This document shows positions 1 through 12,090 of a stretch of DNA of 64,000 nt, one piece after another. Origin of the DNA: Heterobilharzia americana (taxonomy: Eukaryota > Platyhelminthes > Trematoda > Strigeidida > Schistosomatidae); the NCBI GenBank assembly GCA_944470555.2, contig OX104127.1:118324741-118388740 (forward strand). The letters are read 5' to 3'. The notes beneath the pieces were generated by a model, which saw only the letters and a list, made by a program, of their open reading frames with translations, was not told where the DNA came from and ran no database searches. Each line of letters starts with the position of its first letter. Positions within the stretch are counted from its first letter, which is position 1. The position numbers were made by a program, and so were the translations under genes.

Positions 1-528
1 CTTCTAAAAAATTACTCAGAGACCACAGGCCTATCAATTTTCGATGTTATGGCTTTGCTGATTGAGTTGACACCTAAAGCTACAACGCTAAGTCATAAGT
101 GTCCGTATGTTGACTTTGTAGCATCGTAGATAACGCTGGGGTGTTTGAAGCGATGGTCTGAAACCTGAATGGAAGCAGGAGAGGTGAAGTGCAATTGAAT
201 TTCAACCAGTTTATCTGAAAACCTCTTCCAATTAAAAAAAGCATGAAATAAGATCGTAATGATACTGCGGATGGAATTATTGTACAGAAAATATAAAAAA
301 CATCATCGTTAGTTCCACACCTGCATATTCTTCGAGAAGAACGTTAAAAATCTTCTGTAGCATTCTAAGTTGTCCTGAGTAAAAAAATAGTTAATGCTAT
401 TTAGCCCCATATACCTGCTGAAATGACACATATCCGCTTCATACATTCCGTTGTGCTTATAAGATTATTGAAAATCCATAATATCACCTTTTTTGTCTGA
501 TATGTACAATCAAGGAGAATATGAATGG

Positions 529-579
<51 letters not shown>

Positions 580-2690
580 TATATACGCTAGCCATACTAC
601 AACAGACATACTATTCCACTCTGAATGATAAGTTATCATATTTTAGAAATGACAATGACTATACAAAGAGGCGATAAAATACACGTCTTCGAATTTATAC
701 ACCACTTATGTATCCTGATATATTAATTCTGATTATTTCCCTGAAGAAGCTTCGACGAATTTCCCGCGTGAAACGGTGGGATTATTTCAATTTAAACACG
801 CGATGACCTGTGTAAATACAATCTATATCTAATATTCGGCGTGTGTACTGGTATAAGCACTAATAAACTCACTTAGCAATATGCTCTGTGAACTGGATTA
901 TTTCACCGACTCCCTCTCGACAGAATGTGCTACATTTTATTTCATGCAACGGGTATGCCAGTAAATAAATAGGTCAAAGTGGGGAATACGGTCGAACCAG
1001 TCAACATATTAGTTTTGCCGTTAGCTACCTAGTATATTTATTACAAGTACAGATCGCGGTTATGGATTTTGGACGATGACTGAAGATGAAATGGAAATTT
1101 GAACCACGGATGGATTCCACCTTTTCACCTATGATCATCGCCCAGTATAAGTGCTAGTCTGCCAGATTACGGCTACCTCAGATAGTCAAAATGATACCTA
1201 CCTCACTTCTCGAATTTAAAAAATGATCATATATCGGCTAGCACGAGTATAAATAAAAAGATAAACACTTATACGTAAGACGTATATCGCCACTGGCATT
1301 TACATATAGCTCCCATCACAATGGAAAAATAGTGATGGTGTAAAGCGCCTAGCTGATAGCAGAATACAGATCAGTTAGACTAGCTTGATTCTCCTTTTTG
1401 TGGTTCTTGTATATAACTGATGGTAAAAAGTCTACAGATATTTCGTTCTTCAGTTTTTCTTAGTCTAGGGAAAATCAGCAATTAGCCGATATTCTTTTGT
1501 GCTCGTCTAGGAATAAAATCTGGTTGCGTTTTATCCGCTTAACCGTTTCACTCTTTTTTATAACGTTGTAAGTCCATATTTTATTTCATTGTAAACAAAA
1601 AGTTAACATTCATGAATTTTGACACTTGTGCTTAAACATTACAGATAACAAGCGTCCTCAGTAAGTACTCAAAGCTCAAGTTATAACCACTGGGAATATT
1701 TGACATAAAACATGAGCCACAATAAAAGACGGCAGCATGCCTATCTATCTGATTATGTATTAGGATTACAAAACAAATTATTAGTGTAGGGTATATCAAA
1801 GAGATTATCATTTGTAATACTAGATGAAAGATAAGACAATGATTAAATTTAATCATCGAAACTTGTAAAATTATTCCTGATATATTTTAAAGCCCCAGTA
1901 GTTGCGAGTACATCTTTCTGAGGGAATTTACTTGGGTAAACTTGATAGTTTAAAGGGGATTCTTTGAAAAATTTATGAACAAACAATGTTAAGTAAAATT
2001 TCAAGGTGGTTGTCTTCATGAACTAGCACGAGTTCTGCAACAAATGTCATCCTGTGACGATCACTTCGTTGATACCAGTCAGTCACCAGCAACCACTACT
2101 TGAATACTCAACGTACTCTTATAGATAAATTATCATCCTGGAACTTCTATATGAAAGACTGAGATTTTCAACCTACACTGCTTATCAGTTACTTCCTTAA
2201 TGGATCTTTGCACTAATTAATTAATCCACTTGTTATCGTAAATTTTACTCGCTCTCCACTTGTATTCTTAGTTGCTCCATGAATGATCATATTATTTTAA
2301 AAAAGAACAAGAAAAAAACAGAGAACAGTAATAATCCGGAAGTTAAATTTACTACTAGCAAAGAAACTTCTAACAAACTGATCTCAGGCATACTAATATT
2401 TATACATTGTAACAGCCACATGATTCTTTTGTCGAGTCAGACCCATGATTAAGAGTGTGATTTTCCCGACCTTGAAGGGACAGTTGATCGACTGATTATT
2501 CACACATTTTTTTCATTTGAAGACCTCGTCGACCAATAGATATTGTATGCTGGTCATCAAGTTTCCAATGCTCTTAATCTAGTTGACTTGCAAAATTAAT
2601 TTTTTCGCAAATGGAATCCATTGATTGTATGCATAGAAAATGGAATAGCTCATACCAAGCAATTTAAGCTAAGTAACAGTTATTTCCTAT
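1..2690. other. Gene-less interval with scattered repeat fragments
   Basis: I see no supportable coding region here. Around 125-165 there is a stretch resembling the tRNA-like head of the SINE found intact near 10.75 kb (shared words around 'gtttgaagc'). Around 750-785 there is a CTGAAGAAG...GTGAAACGG motif of the kind seen near the ends of Penelope-like elements. The remainder is AT-rich single-copy-looking sequence. Confidence 0.5.
529..592. repeat. (AT)n microsatellite
   Basis: An almost pure AT dinucleotide run, interrupted once by 'atac'. The hydrophobic Tyr/Ile open frame that overlaps it on the minus strand is an artefact of this repeat. Confidence 0.98.
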
Positions 2691-2699
2691 CTAGTTGAA

Positions 2700-5065
2700 G
2701 GAACCTTCAAAATCAAGTTGAAAGCAGTCAACGAAGTTGGTTATAGGCCACAGATCGAGCTCAACACCCAGACACTGAAGGACAAAACTACAAAGGAAAT
2801 CTCCACATTAGTCATCAGAAAAAAACGGGAGACACTACGCAACATCCCTGAGAAAACCGCCTCGGAAAACACTGAAGCTCTTCAGAAGACATATGGAAAG
2901 AAGCTTACATAATCGTAATAAGAATGAAGAAGAAGCAAAACAAGGAATGGATCTCAACGGACACATGGAAGCTGATAGAGGAGAGGAAGATGGGAAAGCA
3001 AAAGATGAACCAGTGCAGTGCAGGGGTGAACAACGAAAAGGGGAACTGAACACAACCTATACAACACTGGACAAAGAAGTGGAGAAGAGTGCATGAAAAG
3101 ACAAAAGACACTTCTACGACACACTTGCAAATGGAGCAGAACAGGGTGCTGGTGGGAGAGACCTGACAACACAATATCACACAACCAAGTTGCTATCTAA
3201 GAAGAGATCAATGCAAATGAAACCAATGAAGGATAGTGAAGAAAACCTAGTTACCAAAGAGGAGAAACAAGGGAAACAATGGACTGAACACTTCAAAAAA
3301 GCTCTTGAATCTACCACCAACTGAAACTCAGCCAGAAATGCCACCAGCAGGCCAGTCACAGAACAGTCAGTGAACACAACTTCCTAGACAAATGCAGAAT
3401 TCCTGAAAGCCATAGAAATGCGGAAATCTGTTAGAGCAGCAGGACCAGGTGGAATTCCGCCAGAAGCACTGAAGCACTGAAGCACTGATGCAGAGACAAC
3501 AGCGGACATGCTCACACCACTACTGCAGAAGGTTTGCAAGGAAGCAAGGAAGAAAAGGTACTTACCGAGTAGAAGAAGAGCAAACTTGTCAAATTCTCAA
3601 AGAAGGGCGACATAAGTCTTTGCAGGAACGAGTGCGGAATCATGCTCCTGTCCACACTAAAAAAAATATTATGACGCACCGTACTGGAAAGACTAAACAA
3701 TATTCTGCATTCAAAATTTCTACCGGAACGGGCTATCTGACAGGCTTCAGAGAAAAAAATCATGTGCGCATCAAATTGCAACCGTACGCCACACTCCCTC
3801 ATAGAACAGAGCATAGAATGACTGTCAACACTTTAACTCAACTTTATCGATTTTGAAAAGGCTTCCAATGGCGCCGACTGAGAAGTAATTTGACAGGCAG
3901 CTAGCTGCTTCAACACTACGGTTACAGTGACACAAACATTTACCAACCTCATTCAACAGCAGCTATATCCTATGAGATGAGGCTACATATCAGCCAAGAG
4001 ATTCACAATGGGAAGCTCAGTGACACCTTTGAAGTGGAGACAGGAGGGAGTAGGACAAGGTCGCCACTCACTGTCAACAATGATCTTCCTGATTGTGGTC
4101 GACTGGACTAGATCATGCAACAAAGTGTGAGGATTTGTGAGAAAAGGAGGATTCACTGACTGGACCGATGAAAAGACTTTAGAAGATTTGAATTTCGCTG
4201 CCGATGATGATGTTTAATGTCTTGTAGCACAAACTCGGAGATCAACAGGCAAAAGCTAACAAGTCGACAGAAGAGGCGGCGGATGGAAGAAAGACGGGAT
4301 TTTCTTCAAGTGAAGGTAGAGAAGACAAAGGTGATGAAGATACCCAACAATAACAAGAGCGATGAAAACAACAAGCGCCGATAACCATAGCGGGAGACAT
4401 CCGAAGGAAGTTGTCTCTTTCAACTACCTGCCTAGGCAGCATCGTTCCAACTACAGGCGGTGGTGGTAGAGATGAGGGAGTCAAAACCAAGATTGAAAGA
4501 AAACAAGACGGACCCTCCTGCATTAATCTGAAATCAATGTGAAGATCTACTGCACTACATTGCACTCACTTTAAGGTGTGAAAGCGATGTGAATTTCCAA
4601 CACTAAATAAGTAATGTCAGTGCTTCCATGTGATAACTGAGGGACTTGCAGGTGCGTTACGTAAACAATTTTCAACAAAATACAGACATATATCACCAAT
4701 TACTGCTTAACCTCACTCGACAGTGAAGTTGGAGAACATACGCAAAAAAAGAATGGGAATGAGCAAGAAGGAACTGTGAATGTCAACGAACCAACCAACA
4801 ACTGATTGGATATCAAATATGCAGAAGGAAATGAAGATGGATCGGACACTCACTAAGAAGACGGATTGTAGACATCATGCGCCAGGCCAGGCCCTGCAGT
4901 GAATGTCCGATGGTCACATGCAGTAGATCGTGTGAGGAGGAAATGGAAGCTTGTGGAAAGTGGTGAAACCAGGTTGGAAAAACTGCAGAGAGAAGAGTGA
5001 AATGGCGACGTGCTGCTGAAGCCCTATGTCACACTAGGAAACTAAAGGACAAATAATATTAATAA
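2700..5065 (+). pseudogene. RTE-like non-LTR retrotransposon, decayed ORF2 fragment
   Basis: The remains of a LINE of the schistosome RTE (SR2-like) type run left to right in shifting frames with many stops. A linker reading EWISTDTWKLIEERK lies near 2945-2989. The start of the reverse-transcriptase domain (RAAGPGGIPPEAL) lies near 3433-3471. A degraded GVRQG..SP block (GGSRTRSPL) lies near 4045-4070, and the YxDD box is reduced to FAADDD at 4194-4211. The C-terminal tail matching the RTE 'RKxRWIGHsLRR' motif lies near 4820-4860. The 3' end finishes in TAATATTAATAATAA, like the short A/T-rich tandem ends of RTE elements. The 5' endonuclease half is absent or unrecognisable. The left arm of the 3.3-kb inverted repeat begins inside this element at ~4762. 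It cannot encode protein; family assignment is by protein-motif recognition only. Confidence 0.85.
3462..3487. repeat. Three tandem copies of an 8-bp unit inside the RTE ORF
   Basis: The unit AGCACTGA occurs three times in a row just after the RT motif ..PPEAL. It shifts the frame of the element, so this is probable replication slippage. Confidence 0.85.
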
Positions 5066-5498
5066 TAACAGTTATTTCGAAAGTGTAAATTGTGACATCC
5101 TACGAGGTGTTCAAATGAAACTGATAAAAACGAAAATATATGGTAGCACTACAACAGAACTTTCCAGTAACATCTCTTTCCTCACAAATGATAGGATATT
5201 TCAGGCATTAACTGTTATTTAACTTCCATAGTTTGCATATTCCAGTCGATTTACTGGGTAAATCTTTCATACAGCGTTCCATGGAAACTTCATTCTCAAA
5301 GAAAATGACAGATATGCGGATAATTGAATGTCTGTTATCATCACAATGCAATTTACAGTAAGAATATAATTCCATTTGAAAAAGCATAATTTAATAAATT
5401 ACAAATGTAAGTGATAATTGAATTTTGCCGACTCCAAATAACATCAGGGAATAAAACAATTTCTCACTCTCTAAGTGAATAAAATGTGTGATCTTATA

Positions 5499-5501
<3 letters not shown>

Positions 5502-5545
<44 letters not shown>

Positions 5546-5553
5546 GTATATGT
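5502..5553. repeat. (TA)n microsatellite in left arm
   Basis: About 50 bases of TA repeat. The corresponding point of the right arm (13179-13192) has only a short TATATATA, so the array expanded or contracted after the inverted duplication. Confidence 0.97.
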
Positions 5554-6639
5554 ATAGTTTAATGTAATCTATACTCCGTCAATTAATTAACCGCCTAGTA
5601 ATAAAAAGTCTGAAGATATATCTGATGAAAACCTTCAGGAATAACGCATAATGCTCTAAACACACTCAGCCAACTTCGTTTGTCAGCCAATTAGTAAAAT
5701 GGGATCTAAATTTTATAGAACTGATAGTATTCACAGCAAAATACTTTTGACATTCAATAGAATATTTGAAGCTTAAGCATTCTGAGACGGTATAACACTG
5801 CTGAAGTTACCTTTCAATACTTTGCTAGACAATATTCATTCAGCAGTTTCTTCGAGGAACATCTTTTTTAATTGATAATTAAAGTGGGCAACTTGCAAGG
5901 TCATGACGTTGTGTGAGTAGCTGTTTTCTAAATAAGTGTGTTTACTTCACTTGGAACTTTATTCAACTACATGGAGCATTGAATAGTTACTTTACATCCA
6001 GTGCTAAGAAACAGTATCCACATATATCACAAGTGAGAGGTGTACGTTAAACCATCTTTAATGAGCAAATAACAGACTGATGAGTTGACGACGTAATTCT
6101 AATTCAGTTGTGAGCCATTATCAAAAATAACCAACCTTTTCATAAATATAAACACTCTCTATTTTAGTGATCAGTTAATCTCTAGGAAGCTGTCAACATT
6201 TTAAGAAATATGAAATTTTTTTCAATCTCTAGATACTTTTTTTGATAAGCAGTTGTATATATGTGATTTCATGACTCAACAGTAACACATTCACAATGTT
6301 CGACCCGCTTTTGTAAAGTCGGTTTCCAGAGACATTGAAAACCTTCGCAGATACATTCAAGAGGATTGCTTGCTACGTGAATGTACCATATGTTTATTTC
6401 TGCAAAAACCAGTTGTGTACATATCAACATACCTGAATTATAAAGTCTATCTATGATACAGAACGGCCTACTCAAATGTCATCGTCGAGTAACTCTTCTC
6501 ATGTTCCACTCAGTCATCTACACTGGTCACATGCAGACAGAATTAATCTGGCGCTCATTCATGACTACCTTCGACAGGCAACAACCGAGGTTCCAGTGAC
6601 AAGACCCGACCAGTGGAGTCGACCAAGTTGGACATGAGA

Positions 6640-6920
6640 ACAGTTACTCAACGATGACGTGAGATGTAAGTCACGCTATATTGTGAACTGACGGAAGTAG
6701 TAAGTGTGGATTATTGGATTTCAATGGTCAAAGCTCATCGGTAACATGCTGGCCACGGAACCTGAAGGTCACGGCGTCGATCTCTGGCAGTGTGGAGCAG
6801 GGTGGGGTTATGGGAGCACACTGTTGGGGAGTCCCATTCTAGGAGGTGACAGCTGTCCAGTACTCCCATGTTTCCAATGTTCCTCCAACTGATGTCAGTC
6901 CATGACGAACTCCAACTTAA
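6640..6920 (+). repeat. Degenerate hammerhead-type SINE (family 2), left arm
   Basis: The order of blocks matches the better-preserved SINE at 62.58-62.82 kb: a 'cgctatattgtgaa' leader, a tRNA-like head with 'aacctgaaggtc', a hammerhead-like segment (6811-6870), and the tail 'gatgtcagtccatgacgaa'. The ribozyme core is broken. CTGAGGA has become TTGGGGA near 6824-6830 and GAAAC has become GTGAC near 6846-6850, so self-cleavage is not expected. The 62-residue open frame over it is fortuitous. Confidence 0.8.
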
Positions 6921-7852
6921 AAAGCCTTAGAGGTAGTTATAGATCACGATGAAAATCTTCAAATGTTATCATCGTTCTAGCGGGTGTTGGAATTAGTAAT
7001 AGTGATGGTACCTAGCGAAAAACTGAAGCTTACTAACTGCAACAATCAACTTAGAGAATAATTTAATAATAAAAAACAGATGAAAGAGTGAAATGAATGT
7101 TCGTCTATTCAGTTTCTAAAGCTCATGTAATAACTGGAGTTTTTTAAGCAATATATAAAAGAGTTTATCACTTCTTGACCATTTTAGTAGTTAATGCATG
7201 AATAAGAACTATTGAGATCATGTCTGGTATTGCGCAGCAACTTTTCTTTCTCTGTACACATCTGTCAAATAAGTTGGACCTTTGACCGGAAACTTGGTTA
7301 GAGCATTTTGTCGTTTAACTTATATGCATTAACAAATGCATTGCTGTGAAAATGCGTCACATGTAACCTTCATTTTTTAAATTTTAATTATTTCTAAAGC
7401 ATCATATACGTATTAGATTTTAATCTATCTTCCGTTGGATACTACAAAAAGGTGAAACTTTTATATTTTGTTATAAATTATTGAAGTACCATCAACTAGA
7501 ACTGATCCAGTCAAATGAAAATAACAAAGCGCAAAAGGGTATACTGCCATGAGGAATGAAGTCATTTGACAAAATGATCTTATCATAATGGTGTTGAAAT
7601 AAACATCTAAATCTAAAAGCAGCTTTTACTCTTGTTAAATTTCAGTTATTGATTTCGAAAACAGTCCGATCAGCCTGGATTTCACATTGTAGTCGCATGT
7701 ATTGGGCAGCAATCACTGAAGTAGATTGGCCTTGTATGTCTACTGTCATATTCTGAATGCGATATGCCATACACAAATTTGTATGGATATTTGTTCACAA
7801 CATGTAGTTAACTGATTCTTTCAGTTAATTTGTTCGGTTGTGACTAACATAA

Positions 7853-7906
7853 GAATCCAGGACGAGCGTTTCATCCCACTCGGGACTCGTCAGCTGGATG
7901 TACCTG
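7853..7906 (-). ncRNA. Type I hammerhead ribozyme, left arm
   Basis: On the minus strand all conserved core pieces are present: CTGACGA (complement of 7887-7893), GAAAC (complement of 7868-7872) and the cleavage triplet GTC (complement of 7861-7863). Stem II is TCCC/GGGA closed by a G-U pair with loop GAGT. Stem III is the two-pair AC/GT form with a four-base loop, typical of schistosome hammerheads. Stem I pairs ATCCAG with CTGGAT. It is predicted active; no cleavage has been tested here. Confidence 0.88.
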
Positions 7907-8040
7907 CACCTCAGTGTGATGTTGTTCCCACTGAGACTCGGACCTTGTACACAAAGCTTCAAACGCCAAGGCGTTATCCACTGTGCCACTGAGGAACGAC
8001 AGAGCCCTGAATTCTTCTGCTAACCACAACCAAACAAATT
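7853..8040 (-). repeat. tRNA-derived SINE with hammerhead (family 1), left arm
   Basis: This is the minus-strand counterpart of the SINE at 10700-10890. Read on the minus strand it has a tRNA-like A-box region (near 7980-7990), a B-box-like GGTCCGAGTCT (near 7936-7946), then the hammerhead. The layout matches the Sm-alpha type of schistosome short repeats, in which RNA polymerase III boxes precede a self-cleaving motif. Confidence 0.8.
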
Positions 8041-8107
8041 ACCTTAATTAACATTCAGGCCATACTGATGTATCCGCATAGGAGCCCACGTGTCAACAGA
8101 TGTCGAA

Positions 8108-10626
8108 TATGAATCATAACAACTGGCCAGTCACAACCATATTTATACCCCAATAAATGTATATAATTGGAGAAGTTAAGATAAGCAAAATAGATTTGAA
8201 ATTGTCATTTTCTGTGTACTATTAATAGCCAAAGCAAGATCACCTGCTTGTAATCAGCCTAATACTACCAAAACAGGATACGAATGAAGTTTAACCATAG
8301 AGAATATAAAGCATTCATCATATTTTGACTACTGCCATTTCATACTGGAAACATGGAAGTTACACTTCACCACAAATCTATTGATAACAGAAAGGTCTCC
8401 CTCATTTAACATCTTAACTATTTATGTCTCAAAATGTAAGGAAGCATCAATCTTGAGAATTTATATTATTGCAATTCATAAACGGTTATCTAAGCATACG
8501 CTTCATTCAAACGCAAGTTCAACATATTTTTTACTGTTTTTATATTGCCTTAAATGTCATTCTTTTAAAACACACACACAATTACTCAGTCATATAAAAA
8601 AAACTTAAACTGTCTTTATTTATATAACTGCACACCACAACAGGTGTAAAAACTGGAGAAGGAATACGTTATATCGGTTTAGAAAAGCTCTGATTAGGGT
8701 ATAGTTTTATGTCTACTTAATTATCTTGTGACAAGATAAGTGTCATCTGAAGTAGTCATTTTCATCATTTGTAAACAACCACTTCTATTCTGAATAATTC
8801 ACAAGTTAAAAAGGTGTATATCACTATGGCCCGTTGACAAAATCATGTACAAAAGCACTCCCGGAATGGTCCTAGTGAAGGTTATTAATCAGGCAATCAA
8901 AAATGTGTGACTACAAGTTGAGATCGCCTGATTTTTTCTCTGAAGTACGTGTGTAGAACTTTGCGAACACTTTTTCAAAACAGTTCATTAATGAGTAAGA
9001 GATAGCACTTTAAGATCCGACATTGTGCGACTGTAATCATTATTTACCTTATTTCCTTTCCACTATAAACCATAATTGACTTATTAACTGACAGGCAGTG
9101 GTTGATTACAAGTAGTTTCCAACATGGGTCAACGGTTGCCAAAAGACATTTTAAAAAGTACAAACCAAACGGCTGTTTCTTCTAACTTCAAACTTTTCGC
9201 CGGCATACCCCAATGACCTCATGAACGATCACGCCCATCATCAGTAGGTCTAGTACCGAGCCTGTTGCAATGTCTTCAGTGAGCTGGAGTCATATGATGC
9301 ACATTTCTCTAAATTCAGATTCAAGATATAACATGACATTCACCCAACGTCATCCTTACGAATACGATCACAATACTGACTTAATTGATTCTACAAGCCA
9401 AAAAGTTTTTCAGGCGTCAATAAAGTCCACTTTAAAGCTGGTCTTCAGTTGTTTTTCCATCTGTAGCAAGCTAATCTGAAACCAAATCACCTCTCTAAAC
9501 TAGGAACATTTGTACATCAGGAAGATGATGGTCATTGTTCAGTGCTTTCTGAGCTTCGGTATTTTATTTCAGACATTCCTTCAGCAGGATAGTTGATGAA
9601 CTTAGCACAAACTTTTAAGCGAAGAAAGGAGAACTCTTTTATGGCTGACGAAAGTAATCATCGGACTGTATCTTTTTAGTTTGCTGGTCATGTTTTCTGC
9701 ACCGTGACAGTTTTAACAAGTATTTGTTTTGAACGAAAAATACTTGTGAATCCATATAGTAAGGAGCTACAATTTTGTTTTGAATTTATGAGATAATTTT
9801 AGGGGTTTACCATGTAATTTATTTTCCAAATCCGAATGTTGTTCGTTACCAAAAGATATTTGTTTCCAATATACTATTACGACGAAAATACTGAAAACTG
9901 ACCGAATACCTTGAAGATTTTATGAAAAAAATTGCGTCAATGTACAATTTTTGTTTTTACTAATAACTAGTGAAAATAACTCGGTATCAAACTTTTCTTA
10001 ATGTCACGCGTCAATAATCAGCATACACTAAGGAGGATAAGTTTTTCGACTTATTACAAAATGTTACCCATAACTTGTTTTTGTAGTTTTGTTGTATTCG
10101 ATTATGAAAATCTTTGTTTATAGCTGGTTTCTGGTCAATTTTATTCAGTACCAATTTGGCCAGTTTTCACTGATGTATTGCTAGCTTTTGTGGAATCTTT
10201 TTCTCATAAATCTATAATAGATTAATTAAATATTCAACAGAATATTATACAAGGAAAAGGCGAAAGTCAGTTTTCTCTTGAAGATGTGTGATTGCGCAAA
10301 AATATATGAAGCAACTCAAGTAATAGGAAATAAATGGCACATGAAATAAGCGATAGTGTTGTCACATGTAAGACAGGATAGTATGGGATGCATTTGATCG
10401 ATAATAGCGAAGGGAGAAAAAAGGAAGTACTGCGTTGTCCAAAGTACATCAGAAAGTAAGGACTCCAATAAATTACTTAATGAGTTTCCTCATATACTTG
10501 TTCCCACACACACTGCATACATACTTTTAAGTCTGTTAACAAAAATGAAGTAATTTCAACACTGAAAAAAGTATTACTATTTATTGACATACTTGTATTT
10601 CTCCATTGTTTTATTGAATCGAACTG
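8108..10626. other. Unique spacer of the inverted repeat
   Basis: About 2.5 kb of AT-rich sequence between the arms. I recognise no gene, RNA or repeat in it. The open frames at 8381-8608, 9270-9479 and 10267-10449 have no recognisable domain and composition typical of chance. Confidence 0.7.
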
Positions 10627-10699
10627 TTCGACCTCTGTTGACACATGGGCTCCTATGCGGATACATCAGTATGGCCTGAATGTTAATTAAGGTGATTTG

Positions 10700-10890
10700 T
10701 TTGGTTGTGGTTAGCAGAAGAATTCAGGGCTCTGTCGTTCCTCACTGGCATAGTGGATAACACCTTGGCGTTTGAAGCTATGGGTACAAGGTCCGAGTCT
10801 CAGTGGGAACAACATCACACTGAGGTGCAGGTACATCCAGCTGACGAGTCCCGAGTGGGATGAAACGCTCGTCCTGGATTCTTTTGCTAG
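10700..10890 (+). repeat. tRNA-derived SINE with hammerhead (family 1), right arm
   Basis: An A-box-like TGGCATAGTGG lies at 10746-10756 and a B-box-like GGTCCGAGTCT at 10790-10800, with spacing like a tRNA gene. They are followed 40 bases later by a hammerhead. This is not a functional tRNA: no cloverleaf with acceptor stem is seen. Confidence 0.82.
10829..10885 (+). ncRNA. Type I hammerhead ribozyme, right arm
   Basis: The core is CTGACGA (10841-10847), GAAAC (10862-10866) and the cleavage triplet GTC (10871-10873). Stem II is 10848-10852 with 10857-10861 (four Watson-Crick pairs plus one G-U) and loop GAGT. Stem III is AC/GT with a GCTC loop. Stem I is ATCCAG (10835-10840) with CTGGAT (10874-10879). 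All catalytic bases are intact. The fold matches the hammerhead known from schistosome satellite/SINE DNA. Confidence 0.9.
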
Positions 10891-11814
10891 TCACAACCGA
10901 ACAAATTAACTGAAAGAATCAGTTAACTACATGTTGTGAACAAATATCCATACAAATTTGTGTATGGCATATCGCATTCAGAATATGACAGTAGACATAC
11001 AGGACCAATCTACTTCAGTGATTGCTGCCCAATACATGCGACTACAATGTGAAATCCAGGCTGATCGGACTGTTTTCGAAATCAATAACTGAAATTTAAC
11101 AAGAGTAAAAGCTGCTTTTAGATTTAGATGTTTATTTCAACACCATTATGATAAGATCATTTTGTCAAATTACTTCATTCCTCATGGCAGTATACCCTTT
11201 TGTGCTTTGTTATTTTCATTTGACTGGATCAGTTCTAGTTGATGGTACTTCAATAATTTATAACAAAATATAAAAGTTTCACCTTTTTGTAGTATCCGAC
11301 GGAAGATAGATTAAAATCTAATACGTATATGATGCTTTAGAAATAATTAAAATTTAAAAGATAAAGGTTACATGTGACACATTTTCACAGCAATGCATTT
11401 GTTAATGCATATAAGTTAAACGACAAAATGCTCTAACCAAGTTTCCGGTCAAAGGTCCAACTTATTTGACAGATGTGTACAGAGAAAGAGAAGTTACTGC
11501 GCAATACCAGACATGATCTCAATAGTTCTTATTCATGCATTAACTACTAAAATGGTCAAGAAGTGATAAACTCTTTTATATATTGCTTAAAAAACTCCAG
11601 TTATTACATGAGCTTTAGAAACTGAATAGACGAACATTCATTTCACTCTTTCATCTGTCTTTTATTATTAAATTATTCTCTAAGTTGATTGTTGCAGTTA
11701 GTAAGCTTCAGTTTTTCGCTAGGTACCATCACTATTACTTATTTCTAACACCCGCTAGAACGATGATAACATTTGAAGATTTTCATCGTGATCTATAACT
11801 ACCTCTAAGGCTTT

Positions 11815-12090
11815 TTAGGTTGGAGTTCGTCATGGACTGACATCAGTTGGAGGAACATTGGAAACATGGGAGTACTGGACAGCTGTCACCTCCTAGAATG
11901 GGACTCCCAAACAGTGTGCTCCCATAACCCCACCCTGCTCCACACTGCCAGAGATCGACGCCGTGACCTTCAGGTTCCGTGGCCAGCATGTTACCAGTGA
12001 GCCACACCATTGAAATCCAATAATCCACACTTACTACTTCCGTCAGTTCACAATATAGCGTGACTTACATCTCACGTCATCGTTGAGTAA
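11815..12090 (-). repeat. Degenerate hammerhead-type SINE (family 2), right arm
   Basis: This is the mirror copy of 6640-6920. Its hammerhead segment is also dead (core reads TTTGGGA instead of CTGAGGA near 11905-11911), with partly different substitutions from the left arm. Confidence 0.8.

Larger units (their letters stand above)
4762..8107 (+). repeat. Left arm of a ~3.3-kb inverted repeat
   Basis: The arm matches the reverse complement of 10627-13921 along its whole length with only a few percent visible differences. The outer edge sits inside the RTE tail (shared from 'gcaagaa' ... 'tgtcaacgaaccaaccaaca'). The inner edge ends at 'cagatgtcgaa' (~8107). The arm contains the RTE 3' tail, an AT microsatellite, a degenerate SINE (6640-6920) and an antisense SINE with hammerhead (7853-8040). 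Edges were placed by eye and may be off by about 10 bases. Confidence 0.95.

Noticed and set aside
401..595. Open frame rich in Tyr/Ile
   Set aside because: It is the translation of the AT microsatellite.
2893..3184. Overlapping frames on both strands across the RTE element
   Set aside because: They are shadows of the decayed LINE; only the plus-strand reading shows RTE motifs.
10735..10802. Possible genuine tRNA gene from A-box and B-box matches
   Set aside because: There is no complete cloverleaf or acceptor stem; a hammerhead and SINE body follow, so it is a SINE head. The same reasoning applies to 35.2, 42.48 and 60.5 kb.
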